A program made the translations under genes and the position numbers. Positions 18,653-28,115 of a DNA stretch of 64,000 bases are shown here, piece by piece. The stretch spans positions 62,001-126,000 of the forward strand of contig CAVZKP010000041.1 of assembly GCA_963775875.1 (NCBI GenBank), given 5' to 3'. Position 1 is the first letter of the stretch. The number at the start of each line of letters is the position of its first letter. The notes below the pieces were generated by a model, which worked only from the letters and a program-made list of their open reading frames with translations, did no database searches and was not told the origin of the DNA. This DNA is from AP-15 sp963775875 (lineage in GTDB: Bacteria; Pseudomonadota; Alphaproteobacteria; ATCC43930; CGMCC-115725).

Positions 18653-20194
18653 TCATCTTCGCCAGAACGGCTCGGCCCGATTGAGCCGGCGCAGCCGCGC
18701 GCGCGACTTGCGTTCCCGCCCGGCGAGCGCCCGCTGGTGCCATGCCAGAAGTTCTGCGCCGGCGGCGATAACCGGTTCCGGCGGATCGGCCTGCCGGCTC
18801 AGTTCGACGACCAGGCCATAGGCGACGCGCAAATCATTGGCGTTACCCAGATCCTCCTGCACGCGTTTTAGCCTCGCCGTATATCGCTGCAGATCGCCCG
18901 GGTCGTAGAGGTTGCCCAGCAGTTCGACCGTGTAACGCAGCTTTTTGACGGCGATGCGCAGCCGGTGCCGCTCCGTCGGCGTCAGCCCGGCGAACCGCCG
19001 GCTATGCTTGCGCACCGCGCGCCGCCGCCGATCGAGGATGCCGGCCGCGACGGCACCGAGCGGCACGGTCAGGGTTGAGGCCATCGCCGACGCCTGGCGC
19101 GCGCGCCAGCCGCGCCCCTCGAACCAGCGCAACAGGCGCAGCACCGCCGCGGCATGCCGCGGCGAGCGAATCTCTTCGGCGACCCGGTCATGGGCTTCGG
19201 CGCGCGCCCGCTCGACCGCCGCCGCGAGGGCGTCGCCGCCGGGTTCGTCGGCGAACGTCGCCCGCAGCGGGGATAGCAGTTCGGCGGCGAAAACATCGAG
19301 GTTGCGCGCCGGCCCGAGCGGCGCTGCCAGTCCGGTCAGCGCGTCGCCGACCGCGCGGCGCAAATCTTCCGGCAGCAGCTGTTTGACCGCGGCAAGCAAC
19401 GAGCGCAGGCGCCGCGCCGCTATCCGCATCTGATGGACGCCCTCGGGGCGGCCGGCAAGAGCCGCGGGTTCGTTGCGCAACATCTGAGTGAGGCAGGAGC
19501 GGCCGATGCGCCGCATCGCCTCCTCCACGACGATCCGCGGATCGAGGACGATGGGCTCGGCCTGGACCGCCGGCGGCGCCGCCCCGCCTCCCGCGGTCAG
19601 CCGGTATCCGCGCTCTGATTTGCTGCGTGTCTCGATCCGCAGCGGTGCGGTTTCGAGCAATTCGAGGGCGAGATCGTAGAGCGCCGCCGGGTCGCCGCTT
19701 TCGAGTTCGAGCTCGATCTCGCTAATCGGCTCGACCAGATCGCTGTCGACCGCCCGGATCTCGCCGATATCGACCGCCGCCTGGATCCGCGTCCCAGGGC
19801 GCGGCTCGATCTCGATGGTTTCGCGGGTGACGATGGTGACGAACAGCGGGTGAAGATTGCCGGCGGCGGCCACCGGCAGCCGCGAGCCGCTGCATGGCGC
19901 CTGGGGGTCAGGACGGTTCTCGGCGACCCTGTCCTCCCATTCGCCGCGGGCCAGCAGATTCGCCTCGGCGAGATCCGCATTCTTCACGGTCTGCACAAAA
20001 CGGCCGCCCTCGCCGCGGATCCGCAGGGTCGATCCCGCCCGCCGCAAAGCATGATCCGGCGTGTCGAAATAGGTGCTGACCAGATCATGCCGGGTCGAAG
20101 CCGAACCCGGCGCCGCCAAGGCCGTCAGCGCACGCCTCAACCCGGCCAGATCGGCCGCTTCGGCGACGAGTTTCAATTCGACTTCGATCGAGAT
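18653..20194 (-). CDS. CYTH-CHAD domain protein (inorganic triphosphatase-like), apparent AUC start
   Basis: This two-domain protein is of about 513 residues. The N-terminal CYTH domain begins with the ExExK signature (IEVELKL), the triphosphate-tunnel fold of inorganic triphosphatases. The C-terminal CHAD domain, rich in histidines and arginines (HQMRIAARRLRSLL, HRLRIAVKKLRYTVELL), binds polyphosphate. The open frame extends upstream to ATG 20356, but the family's usual start (MSIEVELKL) aligns with ISIEVELKL at 20194. There an ATC codon sits 6 bp after an excellent GGAGG (20201-20205). No ATG, GTG or TTG occurs in frame between 20356 and this ATC. Either AUC is used, the codon is a sequence error for ATG, or the protein has a 54-residue non-homologous leader. 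Confidence 0.87.
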   Translation of the reverse strand: MSIEVELKLVAEAADLAGLRRALTALAAPGSASTRHDLVSTYFDTPDHALRRAGSTLRIRGEGGRFVQTVKNADLAEANLLARGEWEDRVAENRPDPQAPCSGSRLPVAAAGNLHPLFVTIVTRETIEIEPRPGTRIQAAVDIGEIRAVDSDLVEPISEIELELESGDPAALYDLALELLETAPLRIETRSKSERGYRLTAGGGAAPPAVQAEPIVLDPRIVVEEAMRRIGRSCLTQMLRNEPAALAGRPEGVHQMRIAARRLRSLLAAVKQLLPEDLRRAVGDALTGLAAPLGPARNLDVFAAELLSPLRATFADEPGGDALAAAVERARAEAHDRVAEEIRSPRHAAAVLRLLRWFEGRGWRARQASAMASTLTVPLGAVAAGILDRRRRAVRKHSRRFAGLTPTERHRLRIAVKKLRYTVELLGNLYDPGDLQRYTARLKRVQEDLGNANDLRVAYGLVVELSRQADPPEPVIAAGAELLAWHQRALAGRERKSRARLRRLNRAEPFWRR

Positions 20195-20433
20195 AAGGGG
20201 CCTCCTCGCCTCGGATCGCGATGGCGTATCTGCAAATGCCCGGCCGCGCCGCTGCGAAGGACATGGCAGCGCGCAATTCGGCCAGCAAAGATTGCCTAAA
20301 AATCGCCCAGACGTCGATTCTCTGCTAAGCCTGATGCAAAGCGGCGGTCGACGCAATCAACTGGCGGCGGCCGGACTGCCGCGGTGGCGGCGTGCGGGCG
20401 CGCCCGAGGGTGGAAGCGGGTTGGAGGGCCGGA

Positions 20434-21726
20434 ATGGGTACGGTGCGGTGGCCGCGGGCGCGGCGGGTTCTACCCGGCGGCTCGGGGGCTGGCTATGCCG
20501 CAAGTGTCGCGGTCGCGGCCGCCGCGCCGCGCGCCTGGCTGATCGCCGAGCCCGATTTCTGGCGGTTGTGGCTGGTCGGGCTCGTCGTCTTCGGGGTGCG
20601 CTGGCTGGAGATGCTGGCGGTCGCGGTGTTCGCCTATCAGCGGACCGGCTCGCCCTTTGTCGTCGCTATGCTGACCATGCTGCGCATGCTGCCGATGGCG
20701 CTGTTCGGCGCGGTGATCGGCGCCCTGGCCGAACGGATCGAACGGCGCACCGCGCTGATCCTGGTCGTCCTGTCGATGGGGTTGACCTCCCTGACCCTGG
20801 CACTGCTCGCCTTTGCCGGCGAACTCGCGGTGTGGCAACTCGCGCTCGCCAGCTTTTTGAACGGCATCGGCTGGACCACCGACAACCCGGTGCGGCGCAC
20901 CATGATCGGCGAGGTGGTCGGGCCGGAACGGATGAGCGCGGCGATGTCGATCGATGTCGGCTCCAACAATGCGAGCCAGGTCCTCGGCCCCTCGGTCGGC
21001 GGCCTGCTGCTCGCGAGCTTCGGCATCGGCGGCGCCTTCAGCGTTAGCGTCTTATGCTACCTGGTCGCCCTCGCGGCGGCCTCGCGGGTGCGCTATCGCA
21101 ACCTGCCAGGCCCCTCCGGCGCGCAGAGCGTGCTGGCGCGGATGATCGAGGGCTTGGCCTTGGTGCGCCGCGACCCCCGCCTGATCGCGGTTTTGACGAT
21201 CACCGTCATCTACAACATGTTCGGCTGGCCGTTCACCAGCATGGTCCCGGTCATCGGCCACGACACGCTGCGTCTCGGCGCCGTCGGCATCGGCCTGCTC
21301 GCCAGCATGGGCGGGGTCGGCGCCTTTTGCGGCGCGGTGGCGATCGCGCTGTTGGTTCGGCCGCCGCAATTCTCCCGCCTCTATCTCGGCGGCGTCGTGA
21401 CCTACATGGTGCTGGTGCCGATCTTTGCCCTGGTTCCCAATGCCGCAGCCGCCGGTAGCGTGCTGCTGCTGACCGGGATCGCCAATGCCTGTTTCAGCAT
21501 CATGCAGGCGACGCTGGTTTATCTGGCGGCACCGCCGCAGATGCGCAGCCGCGTCTATGGCGTGCTGTCGGTGTGCATCGGCATCGGCTTGCTGGGTTTT
21601 ATGCATATCGGGCTGCTCGCCGGCCTGATCGGGGCGCCATGGGCGACCGCGGCGACCGGCGGCGAGGGCATCCTCGCCCTGCTGTTGACCCGGCGCTGGT
21701 GGCGCCCGCTCGCCGCCCCCGGCTGA
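20434..21726 (+). CDS. MFS transporter (EntS/MFS_3-type exporter)
   Basis: This 430-residue major facilitator has about 12 predicted membrane segments. The TWWR-type opening (PDFWRLWLVGLVVFGVRWLEM) and the loop GALAERIERRTALIL (an A-like motif between helices 2 and 3) resemble the MFS_3 group of EntS-like exporters. ATG 20434 follows GGAGG by 6 bp and is preferred over the frame opening at 20392. It stands alone. The substrate cannot be inferred. Confidence 0.82.
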   Translation: MGTVRWPRARRVLPGGSGAGYAASVAVAAAAPRAWLIAEPDFWRLWLVGLVVFGVRWLEMLAVAVFAYQRTGSPFVVAMLTMLRMLPMALFGAVIGALAERIERRTALILVVLSMGLTSLTLALLAFAGELAVWQLALASFLNGIGWTTDNPVRRTMIGEVVGPERMSAAMSIDVGSNNASQVLGPSVGGLLLASFGIGGAFSVSVLCYLVALAAASRVRYRNLPGPSGAQSVLARMIEGLALVRRDPRLIAVLTITVIYNMFGWPFTSMVPVIGHDTLRLGAVGIGLLASMGGVGAFCGAVAIALLVRPPQFSRLYLGGVVTYMVLVPIFALVPNAAAAGSVLLLTGIANACFSIMQATLVYLAAPPQMRSRVYGVLSVCIGIGLLGFMHIGLLAGLIGAPWATAATGGEGILALLLTRRWWRPLAAPG

Positions 21727-21844
21727 CCCGCGCCGTCGAATTAAACCCCCGCTCGACTGAAGGGAATCGGGCGACGATACCAGCACCAGCCGACAAAGCG
21801 GCGCTAGCGCTGTCGCCGGCCGATCGCAGAGCGAGAGCCGAAAG

Positions 21845-22027
21845 CTACCACCGCCATAACACAGCCAACAGCTTGGCCGCCCACCAGAGCGCCGCCCAGA
21901 GCCCCAATGACGACGCCGTGATCGCCATAAACGCCGCTGCCCGCGGCGCCCGAACCGTTATCCTCGATCGGGCGGTTTGTCCTGCTCGAGCGTTCTCGCT
22001 ATCCGCCCATCCGGGGGTCGGTTCCAT
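21845..22027 (-). CDS. Putative small single-span membrane protein (60 aa)
   Basis: This is a possible small gene in the 610-bp gap between the MFS exporter and the acyl-CoA dehydrogenase-like gene (21727-22336), which otherwise shows no gene. The product has a polar, basic first half and a hydrophobic second half (AITASSLGLWAALWWAAKLL), consistent with one membrane span. Two sequence signals support expression. AGGGGAG ends 3 bp before the ATG. On the same strand an exact TTGACA (22097-22102) is followed at 15 bp by TATGTC (22076-22081), a plausible if short-spaced promoter. I do not recognise a family, and the open frame could be chance in GC-rich DNA. Confidence 0.35.
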   Translation of the reverse strand: MEPTPGWADSENARAGQTARSRITVRAPRAAAFMAITASSLGLWAALWWAAKLLAVLWRW

Positions 22028-22336
22028 CGGCTCCCCTTATCGTCGCCGTTCCCGAAAGCAACCAAATTGTTTCACGACATACCGCTGCCGGGCCGCTGTC
22101 AAAAATGTGTCAGGGGCTCGACTGGCCAATCGCGACCGGCGGCCAAGCTCTGCTGGCCCCGCCACTCGGCGCCGGAGCGCCCGCTCGCCGGAGCCGGGTC
22201 GAGCGCGCCCGCCGCTCGCGCCGGTGGCGAGGCTGGGATGCGTCGAAATCTTCTCGGCAAAGCGCCGGGGCGATGTATCTTCGCCGCGCGGCAGCGCGCG
22301 GCATCACCCAACCGCCGCCGGTAAGCGGAGAAACAG

Positions 22337-23545
22337 ATGGCGTCGATCGAGCTTGATTTGGCCCCCACCGAGACCCGCGGCGCCGATTATATCGAACGCG
22401 CCCGCAATCTGGCGCCGCTGCTCGCAGATGCCGCCGACGAGATCGAGGCGCAGCGCCGGCTGCCCGAACATGTGGTCGAGGCATTGGTCGAGGGCGGCTT
22501 TTTCCGGCTGCTGTTGCCGCGCTCGATGGGCGGAGCCGAGCTTCACCCGCTGACCTATGTTCAGGTGCTCGAAGAGATCGCCAAGGCCGAGCCGAGCACC
22601 GCCTGGTCCTTGGGGCAGAATTCCGGCTGCTCGATGACCGCACCCTATCTCGACCCGGCCGTGGCGCGCGAGGTTTTCGGGCCGCCGCGCGGCATCCTCG
22701 CCTGGGGCCCGGAATTGCCCGGCGCCGGTCGCGGCGTCGCCGTCGAAGGCGGCATCCGCGTCACCGGGCGCTGGGGTTTCGCCACCGGCAGCCGCCACGC
22801 CACCTGGCTCGGCGCGCATGTGCCGATCTTCGAGCCCGACGGCAGCCCGCGGATGAACCCGAACGGCCGCCCGTTCGTGCGCACCGTGCTGTTCCCAAAG
22901 ACCAGCGCCACGATCATCGACAACTGGCAGGTCATCGGTCTGCGCGGCACCGGCAGCGACAGCTATATGGTCGAGGATCTGTTCGTCCCGCAGCGATACA
23001 CCGCCTCCCGCGACAACGAGGCCGAGCGGCGCGAATCCGGTCTGCTCTACAAATTCACCAGCGGCATGGTCTATGCCATGGGTTTTTCCAACGTGGCCTT
23101 AGGCATCGCTCGCGGCGCGCTCGAAGCGTTTGTCGTGCTGGCCCGCGACAAGATCCCGCGCGGCGCCCGCAACCCGCTGCGCCAGAACAACGTGATCCAA
23201 TCGCAGGTGGCGCAATGCGAGGCGCGGCTGCGCTCCTCGCGCGCCTTCATTCACGAGACGTTGCGAGAGATGTGGGACGAGGCGGAACGCACCGGGCAAT
23301 TCCTGCCCGAGCAGCACGTCCGGCTGCGCCTCGCCACGACCTGGGCCATCCAGCAGGCGCGCGACGTCGTCGCCGCGGTCTACAGCGCCGCCGGCGCCAC
23401 CGCGATCTTCACCGAAAACCCGTTCGAGCGCCGCCTGCGCGACATCCACGCCGGGACCCAGCAGGGCCAGGGCCGTCCGGTCCACTTCGAAACCGTCGGC
23501 CAGATCCTGCTCGGCCTGCCTCCCGAAGGCCGCATGTTCCGCTAG
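22337..23545 (+). CDS. Acyl-CoA dehydrogenase-like flavoprotein (group D monooxygenase type)
   Basis: This 402-residue member of the acyl-CoA dehydrogenase fold carries a C-terminal domain of the Acyl-CoA_dh_2 type. That type is found in flavin-dependent monooxygenases such as HsaA and DszC as well as in some dehydrogenases. Seen in sequence: the N-terminal helical region with LPEHVVEALVEGGFFRLLLP, the middle beta domain VTGRWGFATGSRHATWLGA, and IGLRGTGSDSYMVEDLFVP, all typical of this subgroup. The C-terminal AIFTENPFERRLRDIHAGTQQ resembles the FAD-domain end. I cannot see the catalytic glutamate of true acyl-CoA dehydrogenases with certainty, so a monooxygenase is as likely. GCGGAG precedes the ATG. 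Confidence 0.85.
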   Translation: MASIELDLAPTETRGADYIERARNLAPLLADAADEIEAQRRLPEHVVEALVEGGFFRLLLPRSMGGAELHPLTYVQVLEEIAKAEPSTAWSLGQNSGCSMTAPYLDPAVAREVFGPPRGILAWGPELPGAGRGVAVEGGIRVTGRWGFATGSRHATWLGAHVPIFEPDGSPRMNPNGRPFVRTVLFPKTSATIIDNWQVIGLRGTGSDSYMVEDLFVPQRYTASRDNEAERRESGLLYKFTSGMVYAMGFSNVALGIARGALEAFVVLARDKIPRGARNPLRQNNVIQSQVAQCEARLRSSRAFIHETLREMWDEAERTGQFLPEQHVRLRLATTWAIQQARDVVAAVYSAAGATAIFTENPFERRLRDIHAGTQQGQGRPVHFETVGQILLGLPPEGRMFR

Positions 23546-23606
23546 CGCTTCCCCCGCTTCCGGCAGCGCTGCAGCTTCCCGGTCCCGGTCCTTCGCGACG
23601 CGGCGA

Positions 23607-24044
23607 TCAATCGAGGGCCAGCGGCGCTCCGTCGAGGTCCTCGGCGCGCTCGATGTCGATCAATACGGCGTAGCCGCTCTTTTGCGGGTCGCGGTCTTTC
23701 TCGGGTTGGACGAGGCGCCGCCATACCTCCTCGTAGACCGGTCCCGATTTGTGGATATGGGCGCGGCCATAAAACCGGGCGATGCCGCCCTTGGGCAGAA
23801 CGCCTTCCTCGCGCAATTGCGGCTTTCGGAAATAGACCGTCAGCGCCGTGCCGTCGGCGAGGTTCGCATTGGTCGAGCCCTTGCCGCGCTCCCACAGCGC
23901 GAGATGCGTGTCGTCATACACCATGGTCCCGCCGCGCGGGGTGATCTGGGCAAAGCCGCTGGGCAGCACGCTGCCGACCAGGCACACATTCGCCGGAAAC
24001 GCGGTGTCGATATGCGAATGCAGGATCTTCGGAATTTTCGCCAT
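23607..24044 (-). CDS. Pyridoxamine 5'-phosphate oxidase-family protein
   Basis: This 145-residue split-barrel protein is of the FMN-binding PPOX family. The core runs NVCLVGSVLPSGFAQITPRG, then LALWERGKGSTNANL and ALTVYFRKP, which is the usual flavin-pocket layout. It is shorter than true PdxH (about 200 residues) and lacks its C-terminal part, so it is more likely a general flavin-binding reductase or oxidase. It is the last gene of a minus-strand set (HutG-like, TauD-like, then this one), with only 20 bp to the TauD-like stop, so it is probably co-transcribed with them. Confidence 0.82.
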   Translation of the reverse strand: MAKIPKILHSHIDTAFPANVCLVGSVLPSGFAQITPRGGTMVYDDTHLALWERGKGSTNANLADGTALTVYFRKPQLREEGVLPKGGIARFYGRAHIHKSGPVYEEVWRRLVQPEKDRDPQKSGYAVLIDIERAEDLDGAPLALD

Positions 24045-24064
24045 TGCGGAATCCTCCCTGGGGG

Positions 24065-24953
24065 TTATGCGACCTGGTCGAGGGTCGAGGCCACGTCGCG
24101 GGTCGTCGCCCGGCGCAGGTCGCGGATCTCGGTTTCGTCGAACGGCCGGCCGCGATGCATCGTGCAGCGATTGTCCCAGATCACCAGATCGCCCGGCCGC
24201 CAGACATGGCGATAGACAAAGCGCCGTTCGGTGGCGAACTCGATCAGATCGCGCAGCAGCAGGCGGCCCTCCGGCACCGGCATGCCGAGGATATGCGAGG
24301 CGTGGGCGGCGAGGTAGAGGGTCTTGCGCCCGGAGCCGGGATGAACCCGAACCACGCGCTGCGGCACCGCCGGCAGCAGGTCGCGCTCGCCGAACAGCAA
24401 TTCGGTAAAGCCGATCTGGGCGCGCGAATAGGCGATGTCATGGATCGCGACCAGCCCGTCGAGCTGCGCCTTGGTGTTGTCGGGCAATGCGTCCCAGGCC
24501 GCCCGCAAATCGGCAAATTCGGTCTCGCCGCCATTTGCCGGGACCTGATGCGCGTAGAGCATCGACAGCGCGGCGGGGACCCGGCGAAACGAGCCGTCGG
24601 TATGCCACAGCCGGTTGCCGAGCTGGTCGAAGCGGCGCGGATCGTCGGCGGCGCGCAACCGGCTGTTCTCGTCCAGATTCGAGATGTCGGATATTTCCGG
24701 ACGCAGCCGGCGATCGGCGGCGGCGCGGGCGCTGCGCGGCGCTTCGATCTCGCCGAACTGGCCGGCAAAGGCCAGCTGACGCCGGTCGTCGAGGGCCTGA
24801 TCGCGCAACACCAGTACCGCATGGGCGTCGATCGCCTGCGAAATCGCTGTGCAGGGCTGGCGCGCTCAGCGGGCGGCCACTGTCGACGCCGCTGATTTCG
24901 GCGGCGAACAACGGATGGAGCGGGCGCAGGACGACGGGCATCGCGACAGTCAC
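24065..24953 (-). pseudogene. TauD/TfdA-family alpha-ketoglutarate dioxygenase, +1 frameshift near N-terminus
   Basis: This Fe(II)/2-oxoglutarate dioxygenase of the TauD/TfdA family hydroxylates small acids using 2-oxoglutarate. The iron site is WHTDGSF plus the C-terminal histidine in TMHRGRPFDE, and the 2-oxoglutarate arginine lies just after. Most of the protein reads in one frame from about 24850 down to 24065. The first 30 or so residues (VVLRPLHPLFAAEISGVD) read in another frame, from GTG 24953. Removing one base in CCTGCACAGCG (24853-24862) joins them as an expected family sequence, ISQAIDAHAVLVLRDQ, giving 295 residues. The start overlaps the upstream HutG-like stop by 4 bp (GTGA), indicating coupling. 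Substrate unknown. Confidence 0.83.
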
Positions 24954-25796
24954 CGGCGAGCCCCGGCAAACTCGCCGAGCGCGGCGATCAAATGGCTGAT
25001 GTCGGTCTGCACCCGGGCGAAACCCGCGTTTTTTTCCAATGTCTTCTGATCCATGTAGAGGGCGCGGTCGACTTCGATCTGCAGGCTGTGGCGCCGCAGC
25101 GCCGGCCGGCCCTGGCGCCTGACGATCTCGACGCCCTTGAAGATTTCGTTGATCCGTACGTCATAGCCGCGGCCGCGCAACACGCCGGCGACAAAATCGG
25201 TAAATTCCCTGGCGCAGGTCGTGCCGTCGCGATCGCCGAGCACGAAATCGGCCGGCCGGCCGATATCCCGCGCACTGCGCTTGGACGGCATCGAATGACA
25301 GTTGATATGCCACACCGCGCCGAATTTGTGGTGCAGGCGGGTGCAGGCGTCGTCGAGCACCCGGTGATAAGGCGTATGGCAGCGTTCGATCCGGTCCAGG
25401 ATCTCGGCGGTGGTCAGCTTGCCTTGATAGATCGGCACGCCCGGCCGGGCGACCCGGCGGACGAGACCGAGCCCGGCCCGGGTCTTGTGCGACGGCCTCA
25501 GCGGCGACGGCCACACGCCGTCGATCAATGCGTCGTCGATGTCGTCGACCGCGCGGTTGGCATCGAGATAGCAGCGCGGAAACAGCGCGCCGATCAGGGT
25601 GGCCCCCGATGCCGGCGCCGCGGCGTAGAGCTCGTCGACGAAAGCGTCTTCGGAGCGGCGCAGGTTTTCGAGCGCGCAGCTGAAGCGGAAATCCTCGGGA
25701 TAATGCGACCCGCTATGCGGCGAGTTCGAAGACCAGCGGCAGTTCCGCCGCTTCCGGGTCGCGGCGCCACAACACGCCGGGGATCTCGAAACTCAT
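24950..25796 (-). pseudogene. N-formylglutamate amidohydrolase family protein, +1 frameshift
   Basis: This is a member of the N-formylglutamate amidohydrolase (HutG) family, zinc enzymes that release formate from N-formylglutamate at the end of one histidine-degradation route or act on related N-acyl amino acids. Signatures are PHSGSHYP, LRRSEDAFVDELYAAAP, PIYQGKLTTAEILDRIE and the zinc-site region CHSMPSK. The N-terminal 25 residues from ATG 25796 (MSFEIPGVLWRRDP) are in a frame that stops at 25713. Removing one base in TGCGGCGAG (25717-25724) restores continuity and gives 281 residues. It is the first gene of a minus-strand operon with a TauD-like dioxygenase and a PPOX protein. No hutH, hutU or hutI is in the window, so true histidine degradation is not shown. 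Confidence 0.85.
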
Positions 25797-25981
25797 CCGC
25801 TCAGGCCGGATGCGGGATTGCTGATTTTGTCGGGCATCATCTACCCTGAAACTGCAGGCGAAGCGCGGCCGCCGGTTGCCATCCGGTCGGAACAAATCTA
25901 CGGGCAGCGCCGCCGCCGGGCAAGTCGAGAGAATGCGGAGAGACGCTGGCGCCCCGCCGCGGTTGGGCATAACCTTGCGCG

Positions 25982-27145
25982 ATGAGCGAAGCGGCAATCG
26001 ACAGCATCGAGATGGTGCGCCGGCTCGTCGGCTTCGACACCACGAGCCGAGGTTCGAACCTGGCGCTGATCGGCTTCGTGCGCAGCTATCTCGACGGCCA
26101 TGGCGTCGCCAGCGAACTGGTCTTCGACGAGACCGGCAACAAGGCCAATCTCTACGCTAGGCTCGGTCCGGCGGGGCTCGGCGGGATCATGCTGTCCGGC
26201 CACACCGACGTCGTTCCGGTCGACGGTCAGGATTGGCACAGCGACCCGTTCACCGTGCTCGCCAAGGACGGAAGGCTGTTCGGCCGCGGCACTGCGGACA
26301 TGAAAAGCTTTCTCGCGGTGGTGCTGGCGTTGCTGCCGCGGATTGCGGCGCGCCCGCTGCGGATCCCGATCCATCTGGCATTTTCTTATGATGAGGAGGT
26401 CGGCTGCCGCGGTGCGCGCCGGCTGATCGCGGCGATCGCCGAGCGCCCGGACCGGCCAAGGCTGTGCATCGTCGGCGAGCCCACCCTGATGCAGCCGGTG
26501 ACCGGCCACAAAGGCAAGCGCAGCTTTCGCTGCCGGGTGCGCGGGTTCGAATGCCACTCCGCCCTGGCGCATCTCGGGGTCAACGCGATCGAGGCGGCGG
26601 CAGAGCTGGTGGCGCTGCTCGCGGCGATGGCGCGGCGCCGGCGCGACAACGGTCCATTTGATCCCGACTACACCCCTCCCTACACGACGATCCAGACCGG
26701 GGTGATCCATGGCGGCACCGCGCTCAACATCGTGCCCAAGGACTGCAGCTTCGATTTTGAGTTCCGGCTGTTGCCGGGCGAGGATCCCGATGCCGGAATC
26801 GGGGAAGTGCGCGCCTTCGCCGAAAACCGGCTGCTGCCGCAGATGCAAGCCATCCGCCCGGAAGCGGCGATCGAGTTCGAGGAGCTGAGCGCCTTTCCCG
26901 GCCTCGACACCGCCGACGACGCCGAGATCACCCGGCTCGTCGCCGCGCTGACCGGGGCCAACGGCACCGCCAAGGTCAGCTTTGGCACCGAAGGCGGGCT
27001 GTTTCAGCAGGCCGGCATCCCGACCATCGTGTGTGGTCCGGGTTCGATCGAGCAGGCGCACAAGCCCGACGAATTCATCGAGCTCGATCAGATCGTCCAG
27101 TGCGAGCGGTTTATCGGCCGCATCTTTGACAGTGTCGCCGCCTGA
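25982..27145 (+). CDS. argE: Acetylornithine deacetylase (ArgE/M20 family)
   Basis: This 387-residue M20-family metallopeptidase is of the ArgE type, which deacetylates N-acetylornithine and other N-acyl amino acids. Metal ligands are seen in SGHTDVVPVDG, GRGTADMKSF and the FSYDEEVGCRGAR segment with its catalytic glutamate. A dimerisation domain with HSALAHLGVNAIE and the C-terminal metal histidine in QAHKPDEF complete the enzyme. It opens a plus-strand operon, divergent from the HutG-like operon with 185 bp between starts. The nearness of other N-acyl amino-acid hydrolases suggests a catabolic rather than biosynthetic role, but that is inference. Confidence 0.9.
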   Translation: MSEAAIDSIEMVRRLVGFDTTSRGSNLALIGFVRSYLDGHGVASELVFDETGNKANLYARLGPAGLGGIMLSGHTDVVPVDGQDWHSDPFTVLAKDGRLFGRGTADMKSFLAVVLALLPRIAARPLRIPIHLAFSYDEEVGCRGARRLIAAIAERPDRPRLCIVGEPTLMQPVTGHKGKRSFRCRVRGFECHSALAHLGVNAIEAAAELVALLAAMARRRRDNGPFDPDYTPPYTTIQTGVIHGGTALNIVPKDCSFDFEFRLLPGEDPDAGIGEVRAFAENRLLPQMQAIRPEAAIEFEELSAFPGLDTADDAEITRLVAALTGANGTAKVSFGTEGGLFQQAGIPTIVCGPGSIEQAHKPDEFIELDQIVQCERFIGRIFDSVAA

Positions 27146-27155
27146 GGAGCGCCCA

Positions 27156-28115
27156 TTGCCCGAGCCGAATTATGCCGTCGAACTGACCCCGCCCGACATC
27201 GAACCCTATCGCCAGGGCAATACCGGGATCGAATACGCCACCACCTTCGACAGCGGCCGGGCCGGACCGCATGTGCTGGTCACCGCGCTGACCCACGGCA
27301 ACGAGATCTGCGGGGCGATCGCCCTCGACCGGCTGTTTCGCGCCGGGTTGCGGCCGCGCCAGGGAATGCTGACCCTGGCCTTTGACAATGTCGCCGCCTA
27401 TCGCAGCTTCGACCGGCGCTACCCGGTGGTTTCGCGCTTTGTCGACGAGGATTTCAACCGCCTGTGGGACGAGGCCACCCTCGACGGCCCGCGAAACTCA
27501 ATCGAACTCGCCCGCGCCCGCACCCTGCGCCCGCTGGTCGAGGCCGCCGATTTCCTGCTCGACATCCACTCGATGCAATATGCGACGGCGCCGTTGATGC
27601 TGGCCGGCACGCTGGAGCGCTCGGTGGCGCTTGCCCGCCGGGTCGGGATTCCCGAGCTGATCATGTGCGATGCCGGCCACGCCGCCGGCAAGCGGATGCG
27701 CGACTATGGCCCGTTCGGCGATCCGGCCTCGACCAAGACGGCGCTGTTGATCGAGGCCGGGCAGCATTGGCAAAACCGCGCCGCCGAGGTCGCGACCGAT
27801 GTCCTGCTGCGCTTTCTGATCGCCGTCGGCAGCCTGACGCGCGACGATGCCGCGGTGATCGCCGGCCCCGATTTCGCTGCGTCCCCCACGCAGCGGGTGA
27901 TCGAGGTGACCGAGGCGGTTACGATCACCAGCAACAAATTCGAATTCGTCGACGATTTTCGCGGGCTCGAGGTGCTGACGCCAAAGGGCACGCTGATCGG
28001 CCGCGACAATGGGCGCGAGGTGCGGACCCCTTATGATGATTGCGTGCTGATCATGCCGTCGCGGCGGCTGGCCAAGGGCCACACCGCGGTCCGCCTCGGC
28101 CGCTTTGTCGGGTGA
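27156..28115 (+). CDS. Succinylglutamate desuccinylase/aspartoacylase-family protein
   Basis: This 319-residue zinc carboxypeptidase-like protein is of the AstE/AspA (M14-related) family, enzymes that cleave N-acyl groups from amino acids such as N-succinylglutamate. The zinc site is THGNEICGAIA (histidine and glutamate) with DIHSMQ supplying the second histidine. The basic VDEDFNRLW matches the substrate-binding DxNR region. I chose TTG 27156 as start because GAGGAG ends 6 bp before it; a GTG at 27132 inside argE is the alternative. It is 10 bp after argE and its stop overlaps the next start (GTGA), so all three genes are likely co-transcribed. Confidence 0.83.
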   Translation: MPEPNYAVELTPPDIEPYRQGNTGIEYATTFDSGRAGPHVLVTALTHGNEICGAIALDRLFRAGLRPRQGMLTLAFDNVAAYRSFDRRYPVVSRFVDEDFNRLWDEATLDGPRNSIELARARTLRPLVEAADFLLDIHSMQYATAPLMLAGTLERSVALARRVGIPELIMCDAGHAAGKRMRDYGPFGDPASTKTALLIEAGQHWQNRAAEVATDVLLRFLIAVGSLTRDDAAVIAGPDFAASPTQRVIEVTEAVTITSNKFEFVDDFRGLEVLTPKGTLIGRDNGREVRTPYDDCVLIMPSRRLAKGHTAVRLGRFVG

